From: a virus
Length of the DNA: 64,000 bases
Direction: 5' to 3' (one strand)
IMG/VR virus record: IMGVR_UViG_3300021197_001489
Coordinates: 124,001-188,000 of that record
The translations under genes and the position numbers were made by a program. How positions within the stretch are numbered: position 1 is the first letter of the stretch; each line of letters starts with the position of its first letter. This document shows, piece after piece, positions 34,701-43,837 of this stretch. Below the pieces are notes generated by a model that saw nothing but the letters and a program-made list of their open reading frames with translations, had not been told where the DNA came from and did no database searches.

Positions 34701-37700
34701 ACAGTGGAATTACCATTAGTGGCAGTGACATTGATACTGCTGGTTCAGTGATTACTGTGAATCAAGCAGGTGCTGATAAAGACTTTGTTGTCGAAGGTGC
34801 TGCTGATACTAATTTGTTAAAAGTAGATGCTGGTTCTGATACTGTATTGATCAGTACTGCAACTGCAACAACAGGTGCAACACTAAAAGTTGATAGTACA
34901 GACTCTATATTGATTCCTAAAGGAACAACTGCACAAAGACCTACTCCAGTTACTGGTATGATACGTTTCAATACTACACTAGATAATTTTGAATTCTATG
35001 ATTCAGACAGCTGGACAACTGCTGGCAGTGACTTTACAGTTATTGCAAGTCAGACATTCGCAGGTGATGGGTCAACAGTGGCATTTACCCTTAGTAGTTC
35101 TCAAACTACTGCTAGTTGTATCGTTAGTATTAACGGTGTGGTACAGCTACCAACAACTGCATATGGTGTAAGTGGCACAACACTTACATTTACTGAAGCA
35201 CCAGAAAGTGGTGATACCATTGAAGTCAGAACCATTGCTACAACAACAACTATTACTGAACTTTCATCTGACGATGCCTCGTCGGTAATAGCTTTACAAG
35301 ATGGTGGTGATGTAAATATTAAAGGCAACGTTATACCACAAGCCAACGTATCATTTGATATTGGTAGTGCATCTGAAAGATATACAAATGTATTTTCAGG
35401 AACTGCATTGATTGTTGGTAACATCCAGATCAAGAACTCAAGTGCAAACACTGTTGGATTCTTTGCCGCAGATGGTACAACACCAGCTTCAATTGATGCT
35501 AACGCAACCATTGTTGGTGATAGTATTTCAAGTGGTTCGAGCGTTGTTGACTTTAGCGGCTCGGGTGGTAGTGTTCAAATTACTGCAGGCGGTACACAGT
35601 CATTGACTGCATTGTCAACAGGTGCTAATGTAGCTGGAGATTTTGCTACAACTGGTGATGTTAGATTCTTAGACAATGACAACAGTCACTATGTAGGGTT
35701 TCAAGCACCAGCAACAGTGGGTACCAATTTAGTATGGACACTTCCAGCAACAGATGGAACTTCTGGACAAGCTCTTGTAACAGATGCAAGCGGAACTTTA
35801 AGTTTTGCAGCCGCAGGTGCTACTATTAGCAGTGATACAAGTACAAACACTGATTTCTTGCTATACTTTGCAAGTACCACATCAGGTGCATTAACAGCAG
35901 TAAAACAGGATAGTGGATTAATCTACAATCCAAGTAGTGGTAGACTTACAAGTGGAGAAGTTGCTGGTGATGGATCTGCGCTGACATCACTTAATGGTAC
36001 ACAAATAACAACAGGTACAGTGGCAGCAGCGAGAGTGGCAACACTTAACCAAAACACCACTGGAAGTGCTGCAACATTAACAACTGCCAGAGCAATTGAA
36101 GTAAGTGGTGCTGTCACTGGTACTGCCAATTTTGATGGAAGTGCAGCAATCAATATTACTACTACTGCAACAAGTGACCCAACTATTACACTATCAGGTG
36201 CAATAACTGGATCAGGTACATTAACCAATCTAGGTGATGTTACTATTGCAACAGCAGCAACAAGTGATCCAACTATCACACTTGCTGGTGCCTTGTCTGG
36301 TAGTGCAACACTAACTAACTTGGGTAGTGCTACACTAACAGCAGCCATGGCAGCTAACTCAGTAGCACTTGGACCTGATACAACTGGTAACTATGTTGGT
36401 ACAATCACTGGCGGAACTGGTATCGATTCATCAGGAGCAACATCAGGTGAAGGTATTGCACATACACTGTCAATTGATAGCACAGTTGCTACTCTTACTG
36501 GTACGCAGACACTAACAAACAAAACACTTGGTGGAGACTTGGATGCTGATTCCAACAGTATTACTAATCTTGCAACTCCTTCAGCATCAACGGACGCAGC
36601 TAACAAATCATACGTTGACGGCGTTGCACAAGGGCTTGATGTAAAAGCATCGGTGTTGAATGCTAGTACAGCTAACTTAACACTTAGTGGCGAACAAACC
36701 ATTGACGGTGTTACAACCAGTACCAGTAGAATATTGGTAAAAGACCAAAGTACTGCCAGTCAAAACGGCATTTATGTAACAGCCTCCGGTTCTTGGGCTC
36801 GTAGTACAGATATGGACAACTGGTTAGAAGTACCGGGTGCATTTGTATTTGTTGAGCAAGGAACGGCTCAGGCAGATGCAGGATTTGTTTGTACTGCTGA
36901 TGGTGGAGGAACGATTGGTTCAACTGCTATGCCTTGGACACAATTCTCAGGTTCAGGTGCGTTTACAGCCAGTACTGGATTAACACTTACTGGAACAGCA
37001 TTTAGCATTACCAATACCGCAGTAACACCTGCAAGTTACGGTAGTACTACTGCTATTCCAAACTTCACAGTTAATCAGCAAGGACAACTTACAGCGGCAA
37101 GCACTAGTGCAGTGGTTGCACCAGCTGGTACATTGTCCGGATCTACTTTGGCAGCGGGTGTTACTGGTTCTAGTTTGACTTCAGTTGGTACACTTGGTGC
37201 AGTAACAGTTACTGGCAACGTAGCAGCCGGCAACGTAACCACAGGCGGTAAAGTAACAGCAACTGGCGAAGTAAAGGGTGCCGACCTAAATGGCACATCA
37301 GGATCACTTACTCTTGAAGCATGGGGCATTGATGCTTCTGCCTTTACTGCGAGTAACACTGTGTTTTATGCAAATGCAATACATAACTTTGTAGGCACTA
37401 TAGTTGGTAATGGCGCAAGTGTCACTGCACTAAACGGAAGCAATATATCAAGTGGTACTGTAGCAGCGGCTAGAGTAGCAACACTCAACCAAGACACAAC
37501 TGGGACAGCAGCAATTGCTACAACTGTCACAGTCACAGACAATGAGTCTACAGATGAATCTAATGTAATTTTGTTTGCGGCAGGAGCTGCTGGGTCAGGT
37601 AACCTTGGTGTCGAAGCTGACGGTAACATGACATATAACCCAAGTACTGGTAAGATTACAGCAACTGGGTTTGTTGGAGCGTTAACAGGTAATGCTGACA

Positions 37701-38392
37701 CGGCAACAGCACTCGCAACTGCAAGAGCAATTGAAATAAGTGGCGATGTAACAGGTACTGCAAACTTTGATGGAACTGCTGCTATTAACATTGCAGCAAC
37801 TATTGCAGCAAATAGTGTTGCACTTGGCACAGACACAACTGGTAACTATGTTGCTACAGGTGCAGTGAGTGGTACAGGACTAAGTGGTAGTTCAAGTAGT
37901 GAAGGCGGAACATTTACTGTTACATCAAACGCCACAAGTGCTAACACAGCCAGTACCATTGTTGCCAGAGATGGCAGTGGCAACTTCACCGCTGGTGTTA
38001 TTACAGGTACAGCAACAGCGGCACGTTACGCTGACTTAGCTGAGATGTATGCGGCAGACAGTGAAATTGATCCAGGTACAGTTGTATGTTTTGCAGGAGA
38101 AGGTAAAGTTGTAGCATGTGACATTGAAAACTGTCGTGCAGTAGCAGGTATTATATCAACAGATCCAGCACACTTGATGAACAGTGATCAAGAAGGTGTA
38201 GCACTTGCACTAGCAGGTCGTGTACCATGTAAAGTGACTGGTGCAGTAGCAGCAGGTGACTTAATGGTGGCAGCAGGCAACGGTATGGCAATGGCCAATA
38301 ACCAAGCAGCAATGGGTACAGTAATTGGTAAAGCAATTGAAGCAAATGAAAGCGGCGAAGGCGTTATTGAAGTACTAGCACTAATGATGTAA
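31730..38392 (+). CDS. Giant tail fibre protein
   Basis: At 2220 residues this is the largest gene in the window. The N-terminus includes NLTVNGTSTTLDTVNTIIEDPVI, an element found at the start of marine phage fibres. About residues 160-500 and 710-960 are long arrays of a roughly 20-residue beta repeat (GGSLTDGTATISSGAITG and variants). Between and after them lie two copies of the GAFVFVE(E/Q)G(T/S) 'NGIYV' domain, a fibre junction (IRFNTTLDNFEFYDSD) and NQNTTGSAATLTT modules. The C-terminal domain ARYADLAEMY...GIISTDPAHLMNS...PCKV matches two other fibres. Likely the long or side fibre shaft plus tip. A late promoter lies upstream and a terminator downstream. Confidence 0.82.
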   Translation: MAITRIKNNQITDATIVASAKLVDASISAGKLAANLNYGSNLTVTGNLTVNGTSTTLDTVNTIIEDPVILLAKNETGVPSKDIGFIGERGDSQNIAWIFDETDDTFKAGLTTDDGTGTAITLASLVDSQFKDITMVNLAPSGNVTTALNASSTIAAGSSITAVTSVTGATITDGTASLASGSITGGVAATFSGAITGGSLTDGTATISSGAITGATSGAFSTTLTATGNVAGGNLTTAGDVTTVTVTASGAIAGSTTITATGNVTGGNLVTAGKITDGAIVMDDGTITGGVAATFSGAVTGGSLTDGTATLSSGALSGATTLTASGAITGGTLTDGTASINSGAITGVTTATASGAITGGTLTDGTASINSGAITGATTGTFSGAVTGGSLTDGTATITSGAISGATSGSFSTTLTATGNITGGNVNTGGIVAATGNVSGGNITTGGKVAATGDVAGGSVTTNVFQGSLPVISSTGTNADISIDPNGTGDVDVNNAKIIQLATPTANGDAANKAYVDSVAEGLDIKESVVAATTAALAAVTYNNGASGVGATLTANANGAIAAVDGVTLVADERVLIQDQAAALQNGIYVVTTVGTAGAPFVLTRAGDMDGSPASEIPGAFVFVEEGSTNADAGFVCTTNAPVTMGTTAINFTQFSGAGSIVAGDGLAKTGETLSVNVDDVTTAIVGDAVTVKVSANLTTPNIGVANGDSITVTGNVTGVSATLSGVAVVTGNITGGNLVTAGKITDGAIVMDDGTITGGVAATFSGAVTGGSLTDGTATINSGAITGATTGTFSGQVSAGTLTDGTATITSGAIAGATTGTFSGAVTGGSLTDGTATISSGAISGATSGAFSTTLTATGNVTGGNLVTAGDVTTVTVTASGAIAGSTTITATGNVTGGNLVTAGKITDGAIVMDDGTITGGVAATFSGAVTGGSLTDGTATITAGAGSGFTTITSTGNITTGVGNVIAGNVTGAIGDFSGAVSGSTLTSDSGITISGSDIDTAGSVITVNQAGADKDFVVEGAADTNLLKVDAGSDTVLISTATATTGATLKVDSTDSILIPKGTTAQRPTPVTGMIRFNTTLDNFEFYDSDSWTTAGSDFTVIASQTFAGDGSTVAFTLSSSQTTASCIVSINGVVQLPTTAYGVSGTTLTFTEAPESGDTIEVRTIATTTTITELSSDDASSVIALQDGGDVNIKGNVIPQANVSFDIGSASERYTNVFSGTALIVGNIQIKNSSANTVGFFAADGTTPASIDANATIVGDSISSGSSVVDFSGSGGSVQITAGGTQSLTALSTGANVAGDFATTGDVRFLDNDNSHYVGFQAPATVGTNLVWTLPATDGTSGQALVTDASGTLSFAAAGATISSDTSTNTDFLLYFASTTSGALTAVKQDSGLIYNPSSGRLTSGEVAGDGSALTSLNGTQITTGTVAAARVATLNQNTTGSAATLTTARAIEVSGAVTGTANFDGSAAINITTTATSDPTITLSGAITGSGTLTNLGDVTIATAATSDPTITLAGALSGSATLTNLGSATLTAAMAANSVALGPDTTGNYVGTITGGTGIDSSGATSGEGIAHTLSIDSTVATLTGTQTLTNKTLGGDLDADSNSITNLATPSASTDAANKSYVDGVAQGLDVKASVLNASTANLTLSGEQTIDGVTTSTSRILVKDQSTASQNGIYVTASGSWARSTDMDNWLEVPGAFVFVEQGTAQADAGFVCTADGGGTIGSTAMPWTQFSGSGAFTASTGLTLTGTAFSITNTAVTPASYGSTTAIPNFTVNQQGQLTAASTSAVVAPAGTLSGSTLAAGVTGSSLTSVGTLGAVTVTGNVAAGNVTTGGKVTATGEVKGADLNGTSGSLTLEAWGIDASAFTASNTVFYANAIHNFVGTIVGNGASVTALNGSNISSGTVAAARVATLNQDTTGTAAIATTVTVTDNESTDESNVILFAAGAAGSGNLGVEADGNMTYNPSTGKITATGFVGALTGNADTATALATARAIEISGDVTGTANFDGTAAINIAATIAANSVALGTDTTGNYVATGAVSGTGLSGSSSSEGGTFTVTSNATSANTASTIVARDGSGNFTAGVITGTATAARYADLAEMYAADSEIDPGTVVCFAGEGKVVACDIENCRAVAGIISTDPAHLMNSDQEGVALALAGRVPCKVTGAVAAGDLMVAAGNGMAMANNQAAMGTVIGKAIEANESGEGVIEVLALMM
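32250..34600 (+). repeat. Tandem repeat arrays inside the giant fibre gene
   Basis: A roughly 60-base unit encoding variants of GGSLTDGTATISSGAITG is iterated in two blocks (about 32250-32960 and 33930-34570), separated by a different domain. A longer unit beginning GGTAAGATAACAGATGG occurs three times (near 32546, 33955 and 34441). Copies differ mostly at third codon positions, which indicates selection on the protein as well as old duplication. Confidence 0.85.
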
Positions 38393-38412
38393 TCAATAGA
38401 AACTATTTGGAG

Positions 38413-38440
38413 AAATAGCACCTTGGGGTGCTATTTTTTT
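38413..38440 (+). terminator. Rho-independent terminator after the giant fibre gene
   Basis: AAATAGCACC, loop TTGG, GGTGCTATTT followed by a T run; a ten-base stem. Confidence 0.93.
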
Positions 38441-38453
38441 GACTACAGTATCC

Positions 38454-38461
38454 GATAAATA
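38454..38461 (+). promoter_or_regulatory. T4-type late promoter, extended form
   Basis: GATAAATA followed by CTGCAAAG, 24 bases before the ATG at 38486; the whole leader is nearly the same as the one at 24640. Confidence 0.75.
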
Positions 38462-38485
38462 CTGCAAAGATAAGGATTGCTATAA

Positions 38486-41400
38486 ATGGGATTGACCAGA
38501 CCTAGAGCTCATCAGCTTCAAGACATTGACTTCAAACAAACAGCTAGAGCTATTACATCAAGCAATATTACGTTAAGTGGCGGAGCACCAGCAACTGTCG
38601 ACGGTGTAAGTCTTCTTGCTGACGATAGAGTACTGGTTAACGGACAATCCGACGCATCTGAAAACGGAATTTACTTTGTAGCCACGCTGGGAAGCGGATC
38701 CAACGGAACATTTACACGAACAGGTGACGCAAATGCCACAGGTGAAATAAATTCAGGAATGATCATTATGGTCACTGAAGGCACTTCTTTTGCTGATACA
38801 CAGTGGATGCTTACCACTGATGGCACAATCACAGTTGGATCAACAGCCATTTATTTTGCACAGGTTAGTTCAAACTCATTTGGTATTGTAGCTGTTTCTG
38901 GCCAGGATAATATTGTTGCTGACACTGTTGGTGATACACTTACAATGGTTGGTGGGACTAACTTGGCATTGACAACTGTTGCTGGCACTGATACACTTAC
39001 GTTAACGCCAAGTTTGACTCCTGCATTAACCACTGCAACATTTACAAATACAACCACTGATGATAGTATCTTGGTCACCACTACAGAAGCTTCAAGCAGT
39101 GCTGCACCAGTAATTACACTGAAGAGAAATAGTGCAAGTGTAGCCGACGCTGATTACTTAGGACAATTAAAGTTCAAAGGGGAGAATGATGCTGATCAAG
39201 AAGTAGTTTATGCTAAAATTACTGCAAAAATACAAGACGCAAGTGATGGCTCAGAAGATGGTTTAATAGAATTTGCAAATCGCAAAGCAGGATCAAACAC
39301 TATCACTGCTAGACTAAGATCAGATAGTTTACAATTATTAAATGGCACATCCCTTGTTGTTGCTGGACTTACCTACCCCACATCAGATGGATCAAACGGT
39401 CAAGTGATTGTTACTGACGGGTCAGGAACACTTAGTTTTGCAGCGGCATCAGGCGGTGGTGCAACTGTAACCAGTGATACAAGCACTAACGCAGAAAGAT
39501 TGATCTACGTTGGCTCAACTACATCGGGTACTCTAAGTGCAGTAACACAAGACAGTGGATTAACATACAATCCTAGCAGTGGCTCATTGACATCAGCTGC
39601 ATTTATTGGTAATTTAACTGGTGGTGCGGTAACAGCGACTTCTTTAAGTGTTAACAGCGCCTATTCATTACCAACTGCAGATGGTAATGCTAATCAACTT
39701 CTTAAAACAGATGGCTCTGGGACATTAAGTTTCTCTGATCTAACAGCAGCAGATGCATCTATAACTGTAAATAATTTTACAGGAAACAACAGTACAACGG
39801 CATTTACAATTACAACGGCACCTAGTAATGCAAATTCTTTATTAGTTACTATTAACGGAATAACTCAAAGACCAACAACTGATTATACAGTAAGCGGAAC
39901 AACACTAACTTTTGGAACAGCACCATTTACTGGAGCAAATATATCCTCCAGATTAATTGGTGGTAGCGTAGGCGGTACCTTTGATCCTGGTTCTGTAGGT
40001 GAAAGCATCATCCCAGATACAGATGTCACCTATGACTTAGGCACTGCCAGTAAAAGATTTAGAGACATTTTTCTAAGCGGCAGTACTATTAACTTAGGCG
40101 GTGCTATCATCAGTGTTGATGGCACAAGTGGTGCCGTTGCAGTTGTACCAAAATCAACTTCAGGAACGCCCAACCCAGTGGGTGTTGTGTTTACCAAAAC
40201 TGGTGAAATGAAAACAGTTACAAGTGATGGTGGTGCAGTTACTTCAGCAGAAATCGCAACCGCGGCAGCTTCAAATGATGTAACACCAGCAACTACAGTA
40301 GTAACTAATCCAACAGATTTACCTAGCAGCCCTGTTGCTGGAACTATGGGGTATGTAACAAGCAACAATAAGCTATATCTTCATAACGGCACTGCATGGT
40401 ATGTGTTTGCTGGTGTAAATGAAGCACCAACTATATCAGGTTTAAATGCTGCTTATAGTTTAGCAACTGATGGAACAGCAACAGTAATTACAATGAGTTC
40501 TTCTGACCCTGAAGGGCTGCCTGTAACTTTTAGTTCTTCAGCAACCGGGCTGGGTAGTATTGCTACAATCAGCCAAACTGATAACGTTTTTACTATAACG
40601 CCTTCTACAGATTCTTCTAACGCTGGCAGTTTTACTTTGGTGATTACAGGAACAGATGGGGTAAACAGTGTGACCACCGCAACTGCAACACTTACTTTAC
40701 CTGGCGGAGTAACAGCTACAGGGGGAGATAGTATTGTAACTAGTGGTGGATTTAAAATTCATACGTTTACAAGCTCTGGTACGTTTGCAGTTACAGGCAC
40801 TGGAACCGTAGAATACCTAGTTATTGCCGGTGGTGGCGGTGGCGGTAAAGGCGCTTACGGCAATGGCGGAGGAGGCGGCGCGGGTGGCTATAGATCGTCT
40901 GTTTCTGGGGAATCATCTGGTGGAGGTGCTAGTGCTGAAACGGCTTTGAGTGTTTCAACTGGAAACTACACAGTAACAATTGGTGCTGGCGGTGCTGGCG
41001 CAACAAGTGGAGCTGGTTCTAACGGTAGCGATTCAGTATTTGGTTCAATTACTTCAGTTGGCGGCGGTGGTGGTGGAACCTCTACTGGTAGTGGCGGTAT
41101 TCAAGGTGCAGCCACAGCAGGTGGCTCAGGCGGTGGTGGCGGTGGAAGCAACGCAACCGGCGGTGCTGGAACGGCTAATCAAGGCTTTGCAGGTGGTACA
41201 GCAGGTCCTTATTCACCACCTAATTATCCGGGAGGCGGTGGAGGCGGAGCAAGCGCCACTCCTAGTACACCAGCTAATTCTTCAGCCGCTGGTGCTAGTG
41301 GCGGAGCGGGTGTCGCTTCATCAATCACAGGCAGTAGTGTTACTCGTGCAGGCGGCGGAGGAGGTGGTGTTGAAACCGGAACAGCGGGTAGCGGTGGAGC

Positions 41401-41539
41401 TGGCGGTGGTGGTGCTGGAAACTCGGGTGCAACGTCTGGTACTGCTGGAACAGCTAATACTGGAGGTGGCGGTGGCGCAGGATATACCGCTGCTGGTGCA
41501 GGTGGATCTGGCATAGTAATTGTTCGATATGCAGTGTAA
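38486..41539 (+). CDS. Tail fibre protein with glycine-rich tip
   Basis: A 1017-residue fibre. The N-terminus carries VDGVSLLADDRVLVNGQ and NGIYFVATLG, the 'NGIYV' domain in a different position from the other fibres. Fibre junctions (YDLGTASKRFRDIFL, YNPSSGSLTSAAF) follow, then a cadherin-like region (NEAPTISGLN... SSDPEGLPVTFSS). The last 260 residues are extremely rich in glycine in GGGGGG runs and end GAGGSGIVIVRYAV, a type of C-terminus common in phage adhesins, comparable in character to the polyglycine tips of T4-like gp38 adhesins. It lacks the C-terminal domain shared by the other three fibres, so it probably provides the receptor-contacting tip. Confidence 0.78.
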   Translation: MGLTRPRAHQLQDIDFKQTARAITSSNITLSGGAPATVDGVSLLADDRVLVNGQSDASENGIYFVATLGSGSNGTFTRTGDANATGEINSGMIIMVTEGTSFADTQWMLTTDGTITVGSTAIYFAQVSSNSFGIVAVSGQDNIVADTVGDTLTMVGGTNLALTTVAGTDTLTLTPSLTPALTTATFTNTTTDDSILVTTTEASSSAAPVITLKRNSASVADADYLGQLKFKGENDADQEVVYAKITAKIQDASDGSEDGLIEFANRKAGSNTITARLRSDSLQLLNGTSLVVAGLTYPTSDGSNGQVIVTDGSGTLSFAAASGGGATVTSDTSTNAERLIYVGSTTSGTLSAVTQDSGLTYNPSSGSLTSAAFIGNLTGGAVTATSLSVNSAYSLPTADGNANQLLKTDGSGTLSFSDLTAADASITVNNFTGNNSTTAFTITTAPSNANSLLVTINGITQRPTTDYTVSGTTLTFGTAPFTGANISSRLIGGSVGGTFDPGSVGESIIPDTDVTYDLGTASKRFRDIFLSGSTINLGGAIISVDGTSGAVAVVPKSTSGTPNPVGVVFTKTGEMKTVTSDGGAVTSAEIATAAASNDVTPATTVVTNPTDLPSSPVAGTMGYVTSNNKLYLHNGTAWYVFAGVNEAPTISGLNAAYSLATDGTATVITMSSSDPEGLPVTFSSSATGLGSIATISQTDNVFTITPSTDSSNAGSFTLVITGTDGVNSVTTATATLTLPGGVTATGGDSIVTSGGFKIHTFTSSGTFAVTGTGTVEYLVIAGGGGGGKGAYGNGGGGGAGGYRSSVSGESSGGGASAETALSVSTGNYTVTIGAGGAGATSGAGSNGSDSVFGSITSVGGGGGGTSTGSGGIQGAATAGGSGGGGGGSNATGGAGTANQGFAGGTAGPYSPPNYPGGGGGGASATPSTPANSSAAGASGGAGVASSITGSSVTRAGGGGGGVETGTAGSGGAGGGGAGNSGATSGTAGTANTGGGGGAGYTAAGAGGSGIVIVRYAV

Positions 41540-41563
41540 AAAAATGAAAGCAGGAATTAGCTA

Positions 41564-43837
41564 ATGTCTCAAAAAATTAAAGTTGATCAAATAGCAGATG
41601 TCACAGCTACTTCAACAGAGTTGAATTATACTGATGGCGTAACTAGTGCTATTCAAACACAACTAGACGCAAAGCTGCCAACAACTGGTGGTGCAATGAC
41701 TGGTGCAATCACAACCAACAGTACCTTTGACGGTCGTGATGTTGCAACTGATGGCACTAAGCTCGATACTATAGAAAGTTCGGCAGATGTTACTGATGCC
41801 ACAAACGTCACCGCCGCTGGTGCATTGATGGACAGTGAGGTTACCAATCTAGCACAAGTCAAAGCATTTGATAGCAGTGACTATGCTACCGCCGCTCAGG
41901 GCACCACAGCAGATGCTGCATTGGCACGAACCGGTGGCGCAATGACAGGTGCAATCACAACCAATAGTACATTTGATGGTCGTGATGTTGCAACAGATGG
42001 AACAAAATTAGATACTATAGAAACATCTGCAGATGTTACTGATGCAACTAATGTAACTGCCGCTGGCGCGGCTATGAAGGCTAACAACTTATCTGATTTA
42101 CCAAACGCTTCAACTGCAAGAACAAATCTTGGAGTGGCTATTGGTTCAAATGTGCAAGCGTATGATGCTGATTTGACCGCTATAGGTGGATTAGCAAAAA
42201 CAGACAGTAATATCATTGTAGGTAATGGCTCAACCTGGGTTGCCGAAAACGGAGCAACTGCTCGAACGTCTTTGGGTTTAACCATTGGCACAAACGTACA
42301 AGCATATTCTAGCGTTCTTCAAAACACTACTGCGTCTTTCCTTACTGCGGATGAGACCAAGTTAGATTACATTACTGTTACGCAGGCAGTGAGCCTCGAC
42401 CAAATGGAAATAGATATTGCTGCTCTTGAAAATGGCATGGTCTACAAAGGTGATTGGGACGCTAGTGCAGGGAGTTTTCCAGGCAGCGGGTCTGCCCAAG
42501 TAGGGTGGTTTTACTACGTTTCAGTGGCGGGTACCGTTGACAGTGTGGCATTTGCTGTAGGTGATAACATAGTCGCTTTAACAGACAATGCTTCTACATC
42601 TACATATGCAGGAAACTGGTCAAAGCATGACCAAACGGACGCTGTACAAGCCGTTGTTGGACTAACAGGTTCGATAGCCAAAAGCTCATTGTTAAGTGCA
42701 TTAAACGTAGAAGACGGTGCAGACGTAACTGATACAACTAACGTAACGTCGGCAGGTGCGCTAATGGACAGCGAGGTTACTAATCTTGCACAAGTCAAGG
42801 CATTTGATTCATCCGACTATGCAACAGCGGCTCAAGGCACAACAGCAGATGCTGCATTGCCACGCACTGGTGGTGCAATGACTGGTGCTATTACAACTAA
42901 CTCAACTTTTGATGGACGTGATGTTGCAACTGATGGCACTAAGTTAGACACCATAGAAACCAACGCCGATGTGACAGACACAGCCAATGTAACATCTGCT
43001 GGTGCATTGATGGATTCAGAAGTTACCAATTTAGCACAAGTAAAAGCATTTGATAGCAGTGATTATGCAACAGCGGCTCAAGGCACAACAGCAGACGCAG
43101 CATTACCTACAACAGGCGGAGCAATGACTGGTGCTATTACTACGAATAGTACATTTGATGGGCGTGATGTTGCAACAGATGGCGCTAAGTTAGATGGCAT
43201 AGCCGCAGGCGCCACTAACGTAACTAATAACAATCAAATTACAAACGGTGCAGGTTATACTACTAACGCAGGTGATATTACCAATGTTAGTGTAAGCGGT
43301 ACAGGATTATCAGGCGGTGGTGCAAGTGGTAGTGTAACAATTACCAGTAATGCCACAAGTGCTAACACAGCTAGTACCATTGTTGCTAGAGATGGCAGTG
43401 GCAACTTCACTGCTGGTGTTATTACTGGTACAGCAACCGAAGCACGTTACGCTGACTTGGCTGAAAAATACACTTCAGATGCAGACTATGAACCAGGCAC
43501 TGTGGTCGAGCTAGGCGGCGAAGCAGAAGTAACTCAATCAACTGGTCTAACCAGTCGTCGAATTGCTGGTATAGTTTCTACAAATCCAGCACACTTAATG
43601 AATAATGAACTCGAAGCAGACCATGTAGTTGATGTTGCCCTAATAGGGCGTGTACCTTGCAAGGTTATTGGCGTTTTTAACAAAGGTGATATACTTATAA
43701 GCAGTAATACACACGGACATGCTTGCGCCTGGACTAATGCTACAAATCCACCAGCAGGTAGTGCAATTGGAAAAGCGATTGAATCAAAAACCGATCTTGG
43801 TGCAGGCATTATTGAAGTACTAGTAGGTCGAATGTAA
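41564..43837 (+). CDS. Tail fibre protein with long direct repeats
   Basis: A 757-residue fibre preceded by CAGGAA. It starts with SQKIKVDQIADVTATSTELNYTDGVTS, a common fibre start in marine phages. A module containing GGAMTGAITTNSTFDGRDVAT occurs four times and LAQVKAFDSSDYATAAQGT three times. A unique domain (MVYKGDWDASAGSFPGSG) lies in the middle. The C-terminus ARYADLAEKYTSD...GIVSTNPAHLMNN...PCKVIGVFNKGD matches the other fibres. Stop and next start are fused (TAATG). Confidence 0.78.
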   Translation: MSQKIKVDQIADVTATSTELNYTDGVTSAIQTQLDAKLPTTGGAMTGAITTNSTFDGRDVATDGTKLDTIESSADVTDATNVTAAGALMDSEVTNLAQVKAFDSSDYATAAQGTTADAALARTGGAMTGAITTNSTFDGRDVATDGTKLDTIETSADVTDATNVTAAGAAMKANNLSDLPNASTARTNLGVAIGSNVQAYDADLTAIGGLAKTDSNIIVGNGSTWVAENGATARTSLGLTIGTNVQAYSSVLQNTTASFLTADETKLDYITVTQAVSLDQMEIDIAALENGMVYKGDWDASAGSFPGSGSAQVGWFYYVSVAGTVDSVAFAVGDNIVALTDNASTSTYAGNWSKHDQTDAVQAVVGLTGSIAKSSLLSALNVEDGADVTDTTNVTSAGALMDSEVTNLAQVKAFDSSDYATAAQGTTADAALPRTGGAMTGAITTNSTFDGRDVATDGTKLDTIETNADVTDTANVTSAGALMDSEVTNLAQVKAFDSSDYATAAQGTTADAALPTTGGAMTGAITTNSTFDGRDVATDGAKLDGIAAGATNVTNNNQITNGAGYTTNAGDITNVSVSGTGLSGGGASGSVTITSNATSANTASTIVARDGSGNFTAGVITGTATEARYADLAEKYTSDADYEPGTVVELGGEAEVTQSTGLTSRRIAGIVSTNPAHLMNNELEADHVVDVALIGRVPCKVIGVFNKGDILISSNTHGHACAWTNATNPPAGSAIGKAIESKTDLGAGIIEVLVGRM
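41690..43200 (+). repeat. Direct repeats of a fibre module
   Basis: A unit of about 250 bases encoding GGAMTGAITTNSTFDGRDVATDG and flanking sequence begins near 41690, 41935, 42865 and 43118. The copies are close in sequence and keep the reading frame. Confidence 0.8.
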
